Source: JABMMZ01 sp044368575 (GTDB lineage: Bacteria; Bacteroidota; Bacteroidia; NS11-12g; UBA955). Taken from it: 64,000 nucleotides of DNA. Shown in pieces: positions 61,080-64,000 of the stretch. The stretch covers positions 28,251 to 92,250 of the forward strand of contig JBIPPH010000003.1 in NCBI GenBank assembly GCA_044368575.1, given 5' to 3'. Within the stretch, counting starts at the first letter, position 1, and each line of letters begins with the position of its first letter. Position numbers and translations under genes: made by a program. Below the pieces are notes generated by a model. That model worked only from the letters and a program-made list of their open reading frames with translations. It made no database searches and was not told the DNA's origin.

Positions 61080-63152
61080 ATGAAAAAAGCATTACTAATT
61101 TTATTATCGGTGATGGGCTTAAGTACCGTTTCTGCACAGTACTATTACATCCCATACACCAATGCCGGTAAAAACCCCGGTGGATTAAACACTGACGCCG
61201 AATATCCTGTAGGTGGCGGTATTTCACCAGGTTGGACAACCCTTTTAGCAGGTAACCAAACCAGCCCTGCATGGTCAAGTCAAACCACCTTGCCATTTAC
61301 ATTTAAATTCAATGGCAATGATTACACCAAATTTTATGTGTCTTCATCTGGCGTTTTAACTTTCTCAAGTACCGTTGGAACTGCTCCAGCATATGCTAAT
61401 ACCAATTTACCTGATGCCTCTATTCCTGATAACTCAGCTTGTATCAGAGGTATTTTAAGTGCAGGTGCAAATAGTGCTTATGCTAACATCGTGACTAAAA
61501 CCTTCGGAACTACTGGTTCACGTCAATTTTGGATCACCTTTAGTGCCTACAATGAAGCCAACTTAGGCTCATCTGCCTATTTATGGGTATCAATTGTTCT
61601 TGAAGAAGGAAGCAACGCTATATACTTTGTTGATCAAAGAAAAGCACCAGCTACAGCAACAAAATTAACAATGGGTGTTCAAGTGAACTCAACAACAGCA
61701 AATGTTGTAAGTGGTTCTCCAAATGTTAACCTTACATCTACTAGTTCAGCAACTGTTTCAGACAATTCATACTATAAATTTATACAAGGGACTCAACCAA
61801 GCTTTAATACAGAAACTTTTGCCAATACTGTTCCTGACTATTTAGCTTTAACTAAAGCGCCTTTTACAATTGGGGGAATCTTTAAAAATATTGGCTCAGT
61901 TGCTTTGAGCAATTGCGATATTAATTATAGTATCAACAATGGCACACCAGTTTCTGCTCCTACTACTTTATCAATTGCTACTAATGCATCAGCTACAGTA
62001 AACTCCAGTTCAACATGGAATCCGGGGGTGATTGGTACCTACACTATAAAGGTTTGGTTAAGCAATTTAAATGGTAACAATGATGAACAACCAAGTAATG
62101 ATACCTTAACCAAAAGTGTTATTGTGTTAGAAGATTTTGTTCAACGTGTGCCGCTACATGAAGTATTCACTTCTTCTACCTGTGGTCCTTGTAACCCAGG
62201 AAACGTTAACATTGATAACAATATTTTTCCTAAATACGCTAGTGAGGAATACGCTGTAATCAAATACCAAATGAGTTGGCCAGGTACTGGTGACCCATAC
62301 ACCACCGCAGAGGGTAACACAAGAAGAACCTTATATGGTGTAACCGGAATCCCTAATATGCAAGTGGATGGTGGATGGAATGATCTTGCTGGCAAATACA
62401 CTGTAGCACTTATGGATCAGTTCAAGTCTAAACCTTCTTATATCAAAATTGAAGCAACTCATACTATCAACTTTAAAAAGGTAGTTATGGATGTTAAAAT
62501 CACGCCTTTGGCAGATTATAACAATGCCAACATGAAATTATTTGTTGCCATTTTGGAAAAGAAAACCACTAAAAACGTTAAATCAAATGGTGAAACTGAA
62601 TTCCACCATGTTTTAAAGAAAATGATGCCTGATGCAAGCGGAACAGCTATTGGTGCTTTGACAAAAAATACGCCTAAAACTTTCCCAACCATGACTTGGA
62701 TTGTTCCAGGTAACGTTCGTTTGCCAATTGATGGCCAAGCAGCGAACATCATTAATCTTGCTACTGAAAATTCAATTGAAGAATTACAAGATTGCGAAGT
62801 GGTAGTGTTTGTTCAAGATTTAAGCACAAAAGAAGTGTATCAAGCTGCTAATTCAGTAGGTACCGTTTTAAGTGTTGATGATAAAAACGTTGAGGCTTCT
62901 GGAATTTCTGTTTTCCCTAACCCTAGCAAAGGTGAATTGACCCAAGTGGCCTTTAATTTAAGTGCAGCTAATCAAGTAACCGTTAGTGTATTTAATGCTT
63001 TAGGTCAATTAGTTGAAACGATCAATACTACAGACTTAGAGGCTGGTAAACACGTTTTATCTTTCAATACTGCAGACTACAATTCTGGTATTTACACTGT
63101 AAAAGTTCAAGGTAATGGTTTCTCTGCCGCAGAGAAATTCATTGTAGAGTAA
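61080..63152 (+). CDS. Secreted Omp28-like protein with type A T9SS sorting domain
   Basis: A 690-residue secreted protein. Signal peptide about 1-19 (ends TVSA). The N-terminal half (to about 245) is a beta-sandwich of unknown type, followed by a CARDB-like domain (GGIFKNIGSVALSNCDINYS, about 265-350), then an Omp28-type region starting with the thioredoxin-like TSSTCGPCNPG near 365-375, and a C-terminal type A sorting domain (FPNPSKGEL near 614-622, then GIYTVKV, to 690) for export by the type IX system and surface attachment. A strong terminator follows. Confidence 0.9.
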   Translation: MKKALLILLSVMGLSTVSAQYYYIPYTNAGKNPGGLNTDAEYPVGGGISPGWTTLLAGNQTSPAWSSQTTLPFTFKFNGNDYTKFYVSSSGVLTFSSTVGTAPAYANTNLPDASIPDNSACIRGILSAGANSAYANIVTKTFGTTGSRQFWITFSAYNEANLGSSAYLWVSIVLEEGSNAIYFVDQRKAPATATKLTMGVQVNSTTANVVSGSPNVNLTSTSSATVSDNSYYKFIQGTQPSFNTETFANTVPDYLALTKAPFTIGGIFKNIGSVALSNCDINYSINNGTPVSAPTTLSIATNASATVNSSSTWNPGVIGTYTIKVWLSNLNGNNDEQPSNDTLTKSVIVLEDFVQRVPLHEVFTSSTCGPCNPGNVNIDNNIFPKYASEEYAVIKYQMSWPGTGDPYTTAEGNTRRTLYGVTGIPNMQVDGGWNDLAGKYTVALMDQFKSKPSYIKIEATHTINFKKVVMDVKITPLADYNNANMKLFVAILEKKTTKNVKSNGETEFHHVLKKMMPDASGTAIGALTKNTPKTFPTMTWIVPGNVRLPIDGQAANIINLATENSIEELQDCEVVVFVQDLSTKEVYQAANSVGTVLSVDDKNVEASGISVFPNPSKGELTQVAFNLSAANQVTVSVFNALGQLVETINTTDLEAGKHVLSFNTADYNSGIYTVKVQGNGFSAAEKFIVE

Positions 63153-63171
63153 TATTTTACCCACATTATTA

Positions 63172-63205
63172 AAAAAAGTCCCAAAAATCTTTTTGGGACT
63201 TTTTT
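63172..63205 (+). terminator. Strong rho-independent terminator
   Basis: Stem AAAAAAGTCCCAAAAA (63172-63187) with TTTTTGGGACTTTTTT (63190-63205), sixteen pairs on paper with a tiny loop, probably opening to a larger loop in practice. Its final T-run contains the -33 TTTG (63203-63206) of the next gene. Confidence 0.9.
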
Positions 63206-63231
63206 GTTTTTAAATCAATTCCTTACATTTG
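63203..63231 (+). promoter_or_regulatory. Promoter of the last gene, overlapping a terminator
   Basis: TTTG (63203-63206), 17-base spacer, TACATTTG (63224-63231), 22 bases before the ATG at 63254. Confidence 0.65.
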
Positions 63232-63253
63232 CTTTAAATAATCGAAAAATAAC

Positions 63254-64000
63254 ATGAAAAAATTATCCATTTTATTGTCTGCAGTTGCCATTACTGCAAT
63301 GGTTTTTTCAGGCTGTAAAAAGACTGCAAAAAACGATGGTGAAACCGCATGGTTTGAGCCAGAAAACAAACAACGTTCATTAATGTTAGACTTTACTGCT
63401 ACTTGGTGTACTTATTGCGGTTTGTGGGGTCACCCTACATTCAATGCTGCCGAAACCAGCATCGGTGATGGTGCATTGCCTTTCAATGTGCAAGGTTCAA
63501 GCAGTGAATTATCTGCTATCCAATACAAACCAAACAATGACACTCCATACTATGCAAGACACACTGCTGATTTCTCTAGCAAATTAACCAATGTGACTGT
63601 ATCTGGTTACCCTACATTAGTAGTTAACAACAAAAGTGGTTACGGAAGTGGTTCTCAAGCAACTATGGTTAATGATATGAATGCTTTCAATGCAGCAGCT
63701 CCTGTAGCAAACATCAACTTTGGTATCACTAAAAATGCTAATGGTTTTACTGCTAAAACAACCACTAAGTTTTTCAAAGCTACTTCAGGTGAGTTCTTCA
63801 TTACTTTGTTCATCACTCAAAATAACATCGTTCACCAACAAAACGTAGGTGGTACTTATGTTCCAAATTACACTCACAACAACATCATCAGAGCATGGCC
63901 TATCACCAATGCAAAAGAAACTACTGGTACAATTGCCGGTTTGAACAAAACTTTTGGTAATGCTATCATTTCAGGTGACATTGCTGCAGGTAAATTCGTT
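63254..64000 (+). CDS. Omp28-related lipoprotein with thioredoxin-like motif (cut by window edge)
   Basis: The frame is open from the ATG at 63254 to the right window edge (249 codons seen, no stop), so the C-terminus is missing. The signal ends in the lipobox FSGC (C21), giving a lipid-anchored protein. The mature part starts with LMLDFTATWCTYCG (C52 and C55), a thioredoxin-like redox motif, and continues with VSGYPTLVVNN, a cis-proline-like segment. This matches Omp28-related outer-membrane lipoproteins of Bacteroidota. It follows a secreted protein with a related CGPC region, so the two may share substrates. Confidence 0.88.
   Translation, partial: MKKLSILLSAVAITAMVFSGCKKTAKNDGETAWFEPENKQRSLMLDFTATWCTYCGLWGHPTFNAAETSIGDGALPFNVQGSSSELSAIQYKPNNDTPYYARHTADFSSKLTNVTVSGYPTLVVNNKSGYGSGSQATMVNDMNAFNAAAPVANINFGITKNANGFTAKTTTKFFKATSGEFFITLFITQNNIVHQQNVGGTYVPNYTHNNIIRAWPITNAKETTGTIAGLNKTFGNAIISGDIAAGKFV

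Noticed and set aside
1..64000. CRISPR arrays, insertion sequences, prophage, tRNA or rRNA genes
   Set aside because: No regularly spaced direct repeats, transposase or integrase motifs, terminal inverted repeats, or tRNA/rRNA-like conserved segments were seen on reading the window; a tRNAscan and repeat search would be needed to be certain.

Overview
The window is a compact, AT-rich chromosomal segment of a Bacteroidota bacterium. The lineage call rests on several independent signs: an alternative complex III operon (actABCDEF), type IX secretion sorting domains of both type A and type B, a DUF5117/DUF4953-type zinc metalloprotease, a CzcA pump fused to a TolC-like domain, a short bacterial RRM protein, near-absence of Shine-Dalgarno sequences, and the Bacteroidota -7 promoter element TAnnTTTG in front of many genes. 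The genus cannot be told from the sequence. I recognise about 54 protein genes. I see no rRNA, tRNA, insertion sequence, CRISPR array or recognisable DNA-binding regulator.

Layout. 1-7702: end of tpiA, a phosphopantetheinyl transferase, a WD40 protein, dcd, a lipoprotein, a LuxE-like acyl-protein synthetase coupled to a CPBP membrane protease, CoA-transferase subunit A, mnmD, a lone ABC ATPase and an exported unknown. 7763-16039: RRM protein, large secreted metalloprotease, thioredoxin-like protein, fmt, and a giant type IX secreted protein. 16337-25027: the six-gene alternative complex III operon (quinol to cytochrome c), closed by a strong hairpin terminator. 25108-32015: a heavy-metal efflux cluster (small His-rich exported protein, CzcA-TolC fusion, membrane-fusion lipoprotein, CDF transporter). 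32021-37003: MFS transporter, a SulP transporter with a DUF2490 partner behind a long leader with mutually exclusive hairpins, and a thiolase. 37061-40983: small exported protein, smpB with a hotdog thioesterase, polA. 40980-48831: a surface-glycan cluster (flippase, glycosyltransferases, C-methyltransferase, nucleotide-sugar dehydratase-like SDR, two FkbM methyltransferases). 48816-61019: central metabolism and housekeeping (hydrolase, sucA, polyprenyl synthase, pgk, phosphoribosyltransferase, inositol phosphatase, gpmI, GT2, TPR protein, comB). 61080-64000: two Omp28/thioredoxin-like surface proteins, the last cut by the window edge.

The most unusual signal is architectural. In at least fourteen genes on both strands a TAnnTTTG-like box ends only 4-6 bases before the start codon, which predicts transcripts with almost no 5' leader. 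The same spacing rule decides several ambiguous starts, including GTG starts. Eight of twelve convergent gene pairs overlap at their stop codons, two divergent pairs overlap at their start codons inside one CATG, and two terminators carry the -33 box of the next gene. Against this background the roughly 130-base structured leader before the DUF2490-SulP operon stands out as a possible new cis-regulatory RNA.
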